In this document: in pieces, positions 16,038 through 24,302 of the stretch
Layout of the letters: each line of letters starts with the position of its first letter
Position numbering within the stretch: the stretch's first letter is position 1
Source of the DNA: Cupriavidus numazuensis
GTDB taxonomy: Bacteria > Pseudomonadota > Gammaproteobacteria > Burkholderiales > Burkholderiaceae
Direction: 5' to 3'
Length of the DNA stretch: 64,000 nt
Assembly (NCBI RefSeq): GCF_905397435.1
Contig: NZ_CAJPVI010000046.1
Coordinates: 1-64,000, forward strand
The notes under the pieces: model-generated
Told to the model about the DNA's origin: nothing
The model's database searches: none
What the model saw: only the letters and a program-made list of their open reading frames with translations
Made by a program: the position numbers and the translations under genes

Positions 16038-17027
16038 ATGCGCAAGAATGTATTGGTGTTTCGCTCGATACCTGACGACCTGCTCGCCAGGATCGAGTCC
16101 GAGCATGACGTGATCGTGGCCGACCCGCGCCAGCCGGCACAACGCCCGGCTTTCCGCGCCGCGCTGGCAAGCGCCCATGGACTCATTGGCTCCAGCGTAA
16201 AGCTAGGCGGGGCGGAACTGGCCGATGCCGGCCGACTGGAGGTGATTTCCAGTATTTCGGTGGGCGTCGACAACTACGACCTCGCCTGCCTGCACCGTCG
16301 CGGCATCATGCTGTGCCACACGCCCGGCGTACTCACCGAGACCACCGCCGACACTGTCTTCGCGCTCATCATGGCCACGAGCCGACGATTGGTCGAGCTG
16401 GCAGCCCATGTGCGCGAGGGCCGCTGGGCTGCCAATATCGGCGAGAACCTGTTCGGCTGGGACGTGCATGGCAAGACACTGGCGATCCTGGGCTTCGGGC
16501 GCATCGGCCAGGCGGTGGCACGACGCGCGGCGCTTGGCTTCGGCATGGAAGTGCTTTACGTCAACGAGACGGCGGCGGAGCCGCCCGATCTGGTGGGGCG
16601 CGCGACGCGGACCAATCTCGACGATGCCCTGCGGCGCGCCGATATCGTCGCGGTCACGCTGCCCCTCACCGACAGCACGCGTGGCCTCATGGGCCAGCGC
16701 GAGTTCGCGCTGATGAAGCCGGGTGCCATCTTTGTCAACGGCGCGCGCGGCCAGATCGTGCAGGAAGACGCGCTGCTCGCGGCGCTGGACAGCGGCCACC
16801 TGCGCGCCGCCGGGCTGGACGTCTTCGCCACCGAACCACTGCCGCAGGATTCGCCGCTGCGCATCCATCCCATGGTCACCGCCCTGCCCCATATCGGCTC
16901 GGCCACGCATGAGACCCGGCGCGCGATGGCCGAGCTTGCCACGCGCAACCTGCTGGACGCGCTCGCCGGTCGGCAACCGGCCGCGCGCTTCGACGTGGCC
17001 GCCTTTGCTCCCCAGGCAGCCGCCTGA
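16038..17027 (+). CDS. kguD: D-2-hydroxyacid dehydrogenase (2-keto-6-phosphogluconate reductase, KguD-like)
   Basis: A 329-residue NAD(P)-dependent dehydrogenase of the D-isomer-specific family. The Rossmann motif is LGFGRIGQAV (from residue 151), and the catalytic set Arg237 (NGARGQIV), Glu266 (FATEPLP) and His285 (LPHIGSAT) is complete. GhrB-type enzymes act on 2-keto acids generally. In a kgu operon the expected reaction is reduction of 2-keto-6-phosphogluconate to 6-phosphogluconate, feeding the Entner-Doudoroff route. It starts 19 bases after kguK, with GAGGAT upstream. Confidence 0.78.
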   Translation: MRKNVLVFRSIPDDLLARIESEHDVIVADPRQPAQRPAFRAALASAHGLIGSSVKLGGAELADAGRLEVISSISVGVDNYDLACLHRRGIMLCHTPGVLTETTADTVFALIMATSRRLVELAAHVREGRWAANIGENLFGWDVHGKTLAILGFGRIGQAVARRAALGFGMEVLYVNETAAEPPDLVGRATRTNLDDALRRADIVAVTLPLTDSTRGLMGQREFALMKPGAIFVNGARGQIVQEDALLAALDSGHLRAAGLDVFATEPLPQDSPLRIHPMVTALPHIGSATHETRRAMAELATRNLLDALAGRQPAARFDVAAFAPQAAA

Positions 17028-17051
17028 CTTTCCCCGCAAGGACATCCCGCA

Positions 17052-17867
17052 ATGCCAAGTTCCATTCCCACGCTGTGCGGCTCGATCATGGGCGAGCCCT
17101 TTACCTTCAATGTGCGCATCCACAATGCCGCCTACCGCGCGCTCGGAATCGACTACACCTTTGTGTGCTTCGGCGTGCAGGACGTGCCCGGCGCGGTGAA
17201 ATCGATCCGCGCGCTGGGCGTGCGCGGCATGAATGTCTCGATGCCGCACAAGCAGGCCGTGATTCCGCATCTGGACCATCTCGATGAAACCGCCCGCGCC
17301 ATTGGCGCAGTCAATACCATCAACAACCTCGATGGTGTACTGACCGGCTACAACACGGATTGCATCGGCGCCGTGCGCGCCTTCGAGGAAGTGACCGAGG
17401 TGGCCGGCAAGCGCATTGCACTGCTGGGCGCAGGTGGCGCGGCGCGGGCGATGGCCTACGGCCTGTGCCAGGCCGGCGCCAGCGTGACTGTGTTCAATCG
17501 CACCGCGGCACGCGGCGAAGAACTGGCCGCGTCGCTTGGTCTGCGCTTTGGCGGTGGGCTGGCGGACTTCCGCGCGGCGGATTTCGACATGCTCGCCAAC
17601 GCGACCGCCGCGGGCTTTCGCGCCCCCGACGTCAACCCGGTCTCCGGACAACTCGCCGCACACCTGATCGTCATGGATGCCGCCTTTATCCCGGTCAGGA
17701 GCAAGCTGATCCGCGATGCCGCCGCGCTTGGCTGCCGCACCATCGACGGCACACGCATGATGCTGCACCAGGCATGCGCCCAGGTCGAGTTCTACACCGG
17801 GTGCGCGCGCGCACCGATCGAGGCCATGGAGACCGCGTTGCTTGAGGAGATTGCCCGCCTGTCCTAA
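17052..17867 (+). CDS. Shikimate dehydrogenase-like oxidoreductase with altered substrate site
   Basis: A 271-residue AroE-family protein. The catalytic Lys (MNVSMPHKQAV), Asn (GAVNTINN), Asp (GYNTDCIG) and a late Gln (MLHQACAQVE) are present, as is the nucleotide-binding GAGGAAR. However, the serine pair that binds the shikimate carboxylate (Ser-x-Ser, residues 14 and 16 in E. coli AroE) is replaced by Thr18-Phe-Asn20. Position inside a sugar-acid operon and this change both argue against the aromatic pathway. A housekeeping aroE is expected elsewhere. The real substrate cannot be told from the sequence. Confidence 0.8.
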   Translation: MPSSIPTLCGSIMGEPFTFNVRIHNAAYRALGIDYTFVCFGVQDVPGAVKSIRALGVRGMNVSMPHKQAVIPHLDHLDETARAIGAVNTINNLDGVLTGYNTDCIGAVRAFEEVTEVAGKRIALLGAGGAARAMAYGLCQAGASVTVFNRTAARGEELAASLGLRFGGGLADFRAADFDMLANATAAGFRAPDVNPVSGQLAAHLIVMDAAFIPVRSKLIRDAAALGCRTIDGTRMMLHQACAQVEFYTGCARAPIEAMETALLEEIARLS

Positions 17868-17986
17868 GCGCTCCGCCGCCCTTTGCTTCCTGACGCCTAC
17901 ACGCTCACTCGCTCACTCGCTCCCATGACCCGTATCAGCACCCGCCCGCTTGCCGTCCCATGCTCCACGTTCGACGGAGCCTTCCA

Positions 17987-19408
17987 ATGACCCTCCGACG
18001 CGAGCGACACACCAAGATCGTTGCCACGCTTGGCCCAGCCTCTTCCACCGCGGAGATGATCCTCCAGCTCTTCAAGGCTGGTGCCGACACCTTCCGCCTG
18101 AACTTCAGCCATGGCACCCATGAGGACCACCAGGCCCGGCTGGCCCTGATCCGCGAGGCGGAATCGCTGACCGGCCGGCCTGCAGGCGTGCTGCTGGACC
18201 TGCAGGGCCCGAAGCTGCGGCTGGGCACGTTCCCCGGCGGCCCGGTCCGGCTCAACGCCGGGCAGCCGTTCCGCCTGCAGCTGGACGCCGTGCCGGGCAG
18301 CCAGCACGTCGCCCACTTGCCGCACCGCGAGATCTTCGAGGCGCTGCGGCCTGGCCACGCGCTGTTGATCGACGACGGTCGGGTGCGCCTGCGCGTGCGC
18401 GAAGCCGGCCCGGACTTCGCGGAAACCATCGTGGAGACCGGTGGCACCGTGTCCGACCGCAAAGGTGTCAACGTGCCAGACTGCGCGCTGAACCTGTCAG
18501 CGTTGACGGAGAAGGATCACCGCGACCTGCGCTTCGGCATGACGCTCGGCGTCGACTGGATCGCCCTGTCCTTCGTCCAGTCGGCACGCGATATCGAAGA
18601 GGTCCGCGCGATCGTCGGCAAGGACGTGGCGATCATGGCCAAGATCGAGAAGCCCGCAGCGCTGACCGACATCGATGCCATCGTCGGCGCGGCCGACGGC
18701 ATCATGGTGGCCCGCGGCGATCTGGGCGTCGAAATGCCGCCCGAGGAAGTGCCGGCAATCCAGAAGCGCCTGACCCGCCTCTGCCGCGAGGCCGGCAAGC
18801 CGCTGGTCGTGGCTACGCAGATGCTGGAATCCATGATCGGTGCCCCCGCGCCGACGCGGGCGGAGGCGTCGGACGTCGCCACCGCCGTGTATGACGGGGT
18901 GGACGCCGTCATGCTGTCGGCCGAGTCCGCGTCGGGCGAGTATCCGGTCGAAGCCGTGCAGATGATGGCCCGCATCATCCGCAATACCGAGCGGGACAAG
19001 CTGCAGCGCGACACCATGCACGCCATTGCCACCCGGCGCGACGCCGTATCGGCGGACGCCATCGGCGCGGCGATCCGTACCGTCGCCGACATCCTGCCGC
19101 TGACTGCCTGCGTGACCTACACCGTGTCCGGCGCCAGTGCGTTGCGCGTGGCGCGCGAGCGGCCGAATGTGCCGATCGTGGGCATGACGCCCCACGCGCA
19201 AACCGCGCGGCGGCTGGCGCTGGTCTGGGGCGTCCACCCGGTCCATACCCATGACGCGCATAGCGTCGAAGAGATGGTTGCGCACGCCACCGAAGTGGCC
19301 AAGCGCGAAGGCTTCGCCTCGGACCAGCAACCGTTCGCCATCGTCGCCGGCATGCCGTTCGGCACGCCGGGGTCTACCAACCTGCTGCGTCTCGTCTCTC
19401 CTGTCTGA
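17987..19408 (+). CDS. pyk: Pyruvate kinase
   Basis: A 473-residue pyruvate kinase, converting phosphoenolpyruvate and ADP to pyruvate and ATP. Visible signatures are TKIVATLGPASS and LNFSHGTHEDH near the N-terminus, LLDLQGPKLRLG, the active-site IMAKIEKPAAL, MVARGDLGVEMPPEEVP, and the C-terminal regulatory domain. The ATG at 17987 has GGAGCC upstream and fits family starts. It follows the AroE-like gene by 119 bases that hold a short GCTCACTC repeat (about 17902-17922). In this operon it would serve the lower branch of Entner-Doudoroff metabolism; a second pyk is expected elsewhere. Confidence 0.93.
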   Translation: MTLRRERHTKIVATLGPASSTAEMILQLFKAGADTFRLNFSHGTHEDHQARLALIREAESLTGRPAGVLLDLQGPKLRLGTFPGGPVRLNAGQPFRLQLDAVPGSQHVAHLPHREIFEALRPGHALLIDDGRVRLRVREAGPDFAETIVETGGTVSDRKGVNVPDCALNLSALTEKDHRDLRFGMTLGVDWIALSFVQSARDIEEVRAIVGKDVAIMAKIEKPAALTDIDAIVGAADGIMVARGDLGVEMPPEEVPAIQKRLTRLCREAGKPLVVATQMLESMIGAPAPTRAEASDVATAVYDGVDAVMLSAESASGEYPVEAVQMMARIIRNTERDKLQRDTMHAIATRRDAVSADAIGAAIRTVADILPLTACVTYTVSGASALRVARERPNVPIVGMTPHAQTARRLALVWGVHPVHTHDAHSVEEMVAHATEVAKREGFASDQQPFAIVAGMPFGTPGSTNLLRLVSPV

Positions 19409-19438
19409 CCGCCCACCGCACTGTCCTGCTGACCGACC

Positions 19439-21076
19439 ATGCCCTCCATACCGACCCAAGCCGATCTGGCCCGCCATTTCCCTCGCCTTGCCGACATCCC
19501 GGCTGAACAGCGCCTGGATGCCCCCTTGCACCAACGCGGGATCCTCATTAACGGAAACATCCAAAGCTGGGATGGCCCTTTTCGCACTGTCCTTTCACCA
19601 GTACAAGTCCGCGACGACCATGACAACCTGACTGCCGTGGAGGTGGGCAGCTTCCCCGTCACCACCGTCAAGGAAAGCCTGCAGGCCCTCGACGCCGCGG
19701 TGGCCGCCTACGCATCGGGCACGGGACCGTGGCCGACCATGGCGGTCGAGGCCCGCATCGCACACGTGCAGGATTTCACGCGGCGCCTGCTGGAACAGCG
19801 CACACAGATCGTCAAGCTGATCATGTGGGAAATCGGCAAGTCGGCAGCCGACTCGGCCAAGGAATTCGATCGCACCATCGCCTATATCCGGCAGACCATC
19901 GATGCGCTGAAGGAACTCGACAACAACAATTCGCGTTTCCAGGTGGTCGAGGAAACCATCGCCCAGGTACGCCGCGCGCCGCTGGGCGTGGTGCTGTGCA
20001 TGGGACCCTACAACTACCCGCTGAATGAAACCTTCACCACCCTGATCCCGGCGCTGATCATGGGCAACGTGGTGCTGTTCAAGCCGCCGAAGTTCGGCAC
20101 GCTGCTGTTCGAACCGATCCTGGAGGCGTTCCGCGCGGCCTTTCCGCCTGGCGTGGTCAACACCGTTTACGGCCGTGGGGAAGAGGTGGTGCCGCCGCTG
20201 ATGGCTTCCGGCAAGGTCAACGTACTGGCGCTGATCGGGTCATCGCGCGTGGCGGACCAGCTCAAGAAACTGCATCCCAAGACCAACCGCCTGCGTGCCG
20301 TGCTCGGCCTGGATGCCAAGAACGCGGCCATCGTGCTGCCGGATGCGGATCTCGATCTCGCCGTCAGGGAATGCGTGCTGGGGGCGCTCTCGTTCAACGG
20401 CCAGCGCTGCACGGCGTTGAAAACGCTGCTGGTGCACCGGTCGGTGGCGCGGCCCTTCCTCGACAAGCTCGTCGACGCGGTAGGCCAGCTCAAGCTTGGC
20501 ATGCCGTGGGAAGCCGGCGTATCCATCACGCCGCTGCCGGATGCCAACAAGCCGCGCTATATCGCGGAGTGCATTGCCGATGCGCAGTCAAAGGGTGCCG
20601 AGGTGCTGAACCCTGCCGGCGGCCTCGCCTGTGCTTCGCTGGTCGTGCCGGCCATTGTCTATCCGGTCGACGCACGCATGCGCTTGTATCGTGAAGAACA
20701 GTTTGGCCCGGTGATTCCGGTTGTGCCGTTCGATGATGTCAGCACGGCATTGGATTACGTCGAGTCGTCCGACTATGGGCAGCAGGTGAGCATCTTCGGG
20801 ACCGATCCCGAGCAGATCGCGCGGCTGGTGGATCCGCTGGTGAACCAGGTTTGCCGCGTGAACATCAATTGCCAATGCCAGCGGGGGCCGGATGTGTTTC
20901 CGTTTACGGGAAGGAAGGATTCGGCCGAAGGGACCCTGTCGGTCAGCGATGCGCTGCGCGCCTTTTCGATCCGCACCATGATCGCCGCCAAGGCAACCAA
21001 TGCATCGAAAGCGCTGCTGGACGAAATCGTGCTCGGACACAAGTCGACCTTCATCAACACGCGCTTCATCTTCTGA
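19439..21076 (+). CDS. Aldehyde dehydrogenase, GapN-like (probable NADP-dependent glyceraldehyde-3-phosphate dehydrogenase)
   Basis: A 545-residue aldehyde dehydrogenase family protein, longer than typical GapN (about 475). The catalytic Cys is Cys324 in FNGQRCTALK, and the nucleotide-site Asn is in MGPYNYPLNE. The usual general-base motif LELGGK reads LGLDAK here, so the Glu is replaced by Gly290. The operon context suggests non-phosphorylating oxidation of glyceraldehyde-3-phosphate from the Entner-Doudoroff split, making NADPH. Substrate is inference. It is the last gene of the operon, 30 bases after pyk; a minus-strand gene follows 27 bases later. Confidence 0.75.
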   Translation: MPSIPTQADLARHFPRLADIPAEQRLDAPLHQRGILINGNIQSWDGPFRTVLSPVQVRDDHDNLTAVEVGSFPVTTVKESLQALDAAVAAYASGTGPWPTMAVEARIAHVQDFTRRLLEQRTQIVKLIMWEIGKSAADSAKEFDRTIAYIRQTIDALKELDNNNSRFQVVEETIAQVRRAPLGVVLCMGPYNYPLNETFTTLIPALIMGNVVLFKPPKFGTLLFEPILEAFRAAFPPGVVNTVYGRGEEVVPPLMASGKVNVLALIGSSRVADQLKKLHPKTNRLRAVLGLDAKNAAIVLPDADLDLAVRECVLGALSFNGQRCTALKTLLVHRSVARPFLDKLVDAVGQLKLGMPWEAGVSITPLPDANKPRYIAECIADAQSKGAEVLNPAGGLACASLVVPAIVYPVDARMRLYREEQFGPVIPVVPFDDVSTALDYVESSDYGQQVSIFGTDPEQIARLVDPLVNQVCRVNINCQCQRGPDVFPFTGRKDSAEGTLSVSDALRAFSIRTMIAAKATNASKALLDEIVLGHKSTFINTRFIF

Positions 21077-21103
21077 GCCTTGCGGCCCGGGCCAGCCTCA
21101 CTC

Positions 21104-22066
21104 TCACTTCTTCAGGTTGGTCCTGGCCACCAGCGCCTTCATCACCGCATCGTCAGCCGCGATCATCGCCTTGAACGTCGCCGCGTCGGCATAGGCAACG
21201 CCCAGGTTCTGCCGGCGCAGCGCCGCGACGAACACCGGGTCCGCCACCGCCTTGCGGCTGGCGGCCGCAAGGATTTCAAGCACCTCGGGCGGCGTGCCTT
21301 TGGGCGCGGCCAGCCCGCGCCATGTCCCGATCGCGAGGTCGATACCCCGCTCGCGCAGCGTCGGCACGTTCTCGAAGCCGCTGACACGCTGCCCGGCCAT
21401 CACCGCGAGCGTCTTCAGCTTGCCCGCTGCCACATAGGCCGATACCTCGGCGGGACTGACGGCCACCGCGTCGATATGCCCGCCCATCAGCGCCACCAGC
21501 GCCGGCGCCGCACCGGTGAACGGCACATGATTGAACCTGACGTGCGCCTTGTCCTCCAGCGCCGTCGCCGCAAGGTGCCAGATCGAGCCCGGACCGGAAT
21601 TCCCGACCTGCACCTCTCCAGGGTGCGCCCTGGCGAATGCCAGGAACGCCTCGATGGTGTTCCAGCGCGAATCGGCCTTGACCGTGATCGCGGACGGATC
21701 GGCATTCAAACGCGCGATCGGCACCAGCTGGGCGGGATCGAACGTGGTCGGCCCGAGATGCGGGATGATCACGGCTTCCGCGATGATGATGCCGAGCTTG
21801 TAGCCATCCGGCTTCGCGCGGGCCACTTCCGTCATGCCGATTGCGCCACTGGCACCGGGCTTGTTCACCACGGTCAGCGGCTGCGACAGGTACTTGCGCA
21901 TGGCTTCGCTGAACGCGCGTGCGACCGTATCGGTACCGCCGCCTGCCGTGCTCGGCACCACGAGTTCGACGGGATGCTCCGGGTAGGACGCCGCGGGAGC
22001 CTGCCCAGTGACAGCCAGTGAGAGCAGCAATGCGGCAATGTGAAGCAGCTTGCGGGGAATTCGCAT
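21104..22066 (-). CDS. Tripartite-tricarboxylate (Bug/TctC-family) periplasmic binding protein
   Basis: A 320-residue exported protein with a signal peptide ending at GQAPAAS (about residue 26). It carries the Bug signatures YPEHPVELVVPSTAGGGTDTVAR and VVNKPGASGAIG near the N-terminus and KPDGYKLG. Bug proteins bind carboxylates for TctAB-type transporters or signalling. No tctA or tctB lies nearby, as is common for the many orphan copies in Burkholderiaceae. Its ligand cannot be inferred. It is convergent with the kgu operon and lies downstream of the P450 cluster with a 185-base gap likely holding its own promoter. Confidence 0.9.
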   Translation of the reverse strand: MRIPRKLLHIAALLLSLAVTGQAPAASYPEHPVELVVPSTAGGGTDTVARAFSEAMRKYLSQPLTVVNKPGASGAIGMTEVARAKPDGYKLGIIIAEAVIIPHLGPTTFDPAQLVPIARLNADPSAITVKADSRWNTIEAFLAFARAHPGEVQVGNSGPGSIWHLAATALEDKAHVRFNHVPFTGAAPALVALMGGHIDAVAVSPAEVSAYVAAGKLKTLAVMAGQRVSGFENVPTLRERGIDLAIGTWRGLAAPKGTPPEVLEILAAASRKAVADPVFVAALRRQNLGVAYADAATFKAMIAADDAVMKALVARTNLKK

Positions 22067-22251
22067 GGATGACTCACATTCCGGGCTGGTCGGCGAAGTT
22101 GATTCCCATCGGAAACCTCTGGCCCAGTGTAAGGGATCATGCCGGGATAAAGCTGGAAATGACGCATAATTCCAAAAGTGACAAATAGCCCGCCCTTACT
22201 GCGTTGATGCATTGATTGCGCGGTGTCAATGGCTCCAGCGGCAGTCAGGGC

Positions 22252-23424
22252 CTACCGCGACGAAGCCAGGAACTCCGCTTCCAGGTGGTCGAAACCACGC
22301 AGGGCCCAGAGCTCGACCTCGCGGGCATGCTCCGGCACCAGCCTGAACGCGGGCAGGCGTGTCATCAGCGCATGCACGATCACCCTGCCCTGCATCCTTG
22401 CCAGCGCTACGCCCGGGCATCGATGCGGACCCGCCCCGAAGGCGAGATGGGACTTCGCCCTCCGGTCAAGATGAATGTCGTCCTCGCTGCCGAACACTGC
22501 CTCGTCGCGATTGGCGGAACCGAGCAACAGCATCACGCGCGAGTTTGCGGGAATGCGGTGTCCGGCCAACTCGACGTCGGCAGTCGTCACCCGGACCGTC
22601 AGCTGCACCGGCGAATCACGCCGCAGCGATGCCTCGACCAGCGCGGGAATCAAGGTCGGATCGCGGCGTATGTCGGAAGCCAGGCACGGTTGTTCCGCCA
22701 GCAGCGCCAGCACGTTTCCGACCAGGTAAGTCGTCGTATCCGCCCCGCCCTTCAGGAGCGTAACGGTCAGGTCCAGTACGTGCCGGGCATCGACTTCGCC
22801 ACGGCGGCAGGCCGCCATGAACATACCCAGGCCGGCATCGGGACAATGCGCGGCGGCGTGCCATATCTCATCGAGCATGGCGTCAAAGCTTGCCTTGAGC
22901 GACGCGGGGCGGGAACGCGCATTGCACTGGCCGCTGACTTGCAGCCATTGTGCAACGCATGCACTCCAGCGCGCGTCGAGGCCGAAGACCGAGGCCATCA
23001 CGGCAGCGACGACCGGCTTGCATACGTCCTGCACGATCTCGAATCGACTGTCCTGCACAAGCTTCACGACAACGCGATCCAGTTCACGGCACGCAGCCGC
23101 CTCGCACGCCACTAGCCGTTCCGGTGCAAACAGCCGTCCGACATGCATGCGCAATGCATCATGCCGAGGAGGATCGGAGGCCAGGAGCGTCTCCTCATTC
23201 GGCAGGACAGCGCCGTCCTCTGGCGCCCGAATCTCAAAATTGTCCTGACCGAGTACGCAGGAGCTGAAATGCCGATGGTCCCGCAGCACGGTCCGCACAT
23301 CTTCAAACCGGCTGACGATCCAGACACCGGCTTCAGCATCATGGAAAACCGGCCTGTCTCGCCGCAGCCTCGCGTACTCCGGGTAGGGAGCGGGCAATGT
23401 GCGAAGCGGTTGTGTTGTCATCAT
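22252..23424 (-). CDS. Cytochrome P450
   Basis: A 390-residue soluble bacterial P450. The heme-ligand motif FGAGPHRCPG has Cys336; the I-helix oxygen motif is GGADTT (226-231), and the K-helix ExxR is EASLR (264-268). The ATG at 23424 overlaps the stop of the acyltransferase gene (ATGA); the longer open frame upstream is a shadow. No ferredoxin or reductase partner is adjacent. As the last gene of an eight-gene minus-strand cluster, it probably hydroxylates or otherwise oxidises a product or protein of that cluster. Substrate unknown. Confidence 0.92.
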   Translation of the reverse strand: MMTTQPLRTLPAPYPEYARLRRDRPVFHDAEAGVWIVSRFEDVRTVLRDHRHFSSCVLGQDNFEIRAPEDGAVLPNEETLLASDPPRHDALRMHVGRLFAPERLVACEAAACRELDRVVVKLVQDSRFEIVQDVCKPVVAAVMASVFGLDARWSACVAQWLQVSGQCNARSRPASLKASFDAMLDEIWHAAAHCPDAGLGMFMAACRRGEVDARHVLDLTVTLLKGGADTTTYLVGNVLALLAEQPCLASDIRRDPTLIPALVEASLRRDSPVQLTVRVTTADVELAGHRIPANSRVMLLLGSANRDEAVFGSEDDIHLDRRAKSHLAFGAGPHRCPGVALARMQGRVIVHALMTRLPAFRLVPEHAREVELWALRGFDHLEAEFLASSR

Positions 23425-24302
23425 GCGCCCACCGCCAACGCATCCGTGAAGGAAACCGCCGAGGCCCCCAATCGCGGCAACAGCGAATCGAACGTCGAAG
23501 CGGGTCCGGCTTCTATGAACGTCGTGATGCCTCGCTCGGCGAATGCGCGGATTCCGGGTGAGAACAGCACAGGCTCGCGAAACATGCGCCACCATCGTGC
23601 GCCATCGAAATCAAATGACGTCCAATCTCCCCCCGAAGTCGAAAACGCCTGGCACCGTGCGGGACCGGGGGCGAGTCTCCCTACCGCTGCCTCGAACAGC
23701 GGATGGCGCTGCGGCAGCAGCGTCGTGTGAACGCCCCATGGCAGCGGAAGAGGATGGACAGGGACACGTCTTTCCGCCAATCGATGCGTGACAGACATCA
23801 CGTCCTCGTTCAAGCCGGAGATCACGGTGAGTTCCGGCGCCATGATCGCCGCAATGCTGATCCGATCCGTGATGGCGCGACACGCTGCGGCAGGCAGCCA
23901 GACCAGGGCCATGCGGCATTGCGTGGCCACAGGCTCCATCGACTTCCCGCCATGCACGGCGATTCGCAGTGCGTCGCGAAGTCCGAGCGCGCCCGTGGCA
24001 TAGGCAGCGGATACCTCGCCGCAACTCATGCCGATCACCGCATCCGGCCGGATGCCGTGATGCACCAGCATTTCAAACAGGCTGACCTGGAAAGCGACCA
24101 TCAGCGGGAAGTTTCTCGGCAGGTCGGTCACCTCGCCCTCTTCTTCCCACAGTTGCCGCAGGCTCCAACCGGCCTCTTCCACGAGAATCGCATCGCACTG
24201 CGCGAGCATGTCGGCAAAACGTGCTTCGCGTTGCATCAGCGATCGCATCGGTTCCCGCCGAACCGGCGTGCATCCCGAGAACGCAATCACTGTGCGCGTC
24301 AT
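23421..24302 (-). CDS. Divergent acyltransferase (FabD/polyketide AT-like)
   Basis: A 293-residue alpha/beta-hydrolase-type acyltransferase domain standing alone. The nucleophile elbow is GMSCGE with Ser93, in place of GHSLGE, and the partner His192 is in WGVHTTLL. The N-terminal oxyanion Gln motif (GQGxQ) is replaced by FSGCTP. The Arg that holds a malonyl carboxylate in FabD appears replaced in AVHGGKSM (114-122). It may therefore use a non-malonyl acyl group. No acyl carrier protein or ketosynthase is in the window. Both ends overlap neighbours by ATGA; the ATG at 24302 is chosen for this reason. Confidence 0.72.
   Translation of the reverse strand: MTRTVIAFSGCTPVRREPMRSLMQREARFADMLAQCDAILVEEAGWSLRQLWEEEGEVTDLPRNFPLMVAFQVSLFEMLVHHGIRPDAVIGMSCGEVSAAYATGALGLRDALRIAVHGGKSMEPVATQCRMALVWLPAAACRAITDRISIAAIMAPELTVISGLNEDVMSVTHRLAERRVPVHPLPLPWGVHTTLLPQRHPLFEAAVGRLAPGPARCQAFSTSGGDWTSFDFDGARWWRMFREPVLFSPGIRAFAERGITTFIEAGPASTFDSLLPRLGASAVSFTDALAVGA

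Noticed and set aside
16203-17768. 521-residue minus-strand frame opposite kguD and the AroE-like gene
   Set aside because: It spans two real genes on the other strand and carries no motif.
17900-17922. Triple GCTCACTC repeat before pyk
   Set aside because: Too short and simple to be more than a small slippage repeat; no regulatory link is visible.
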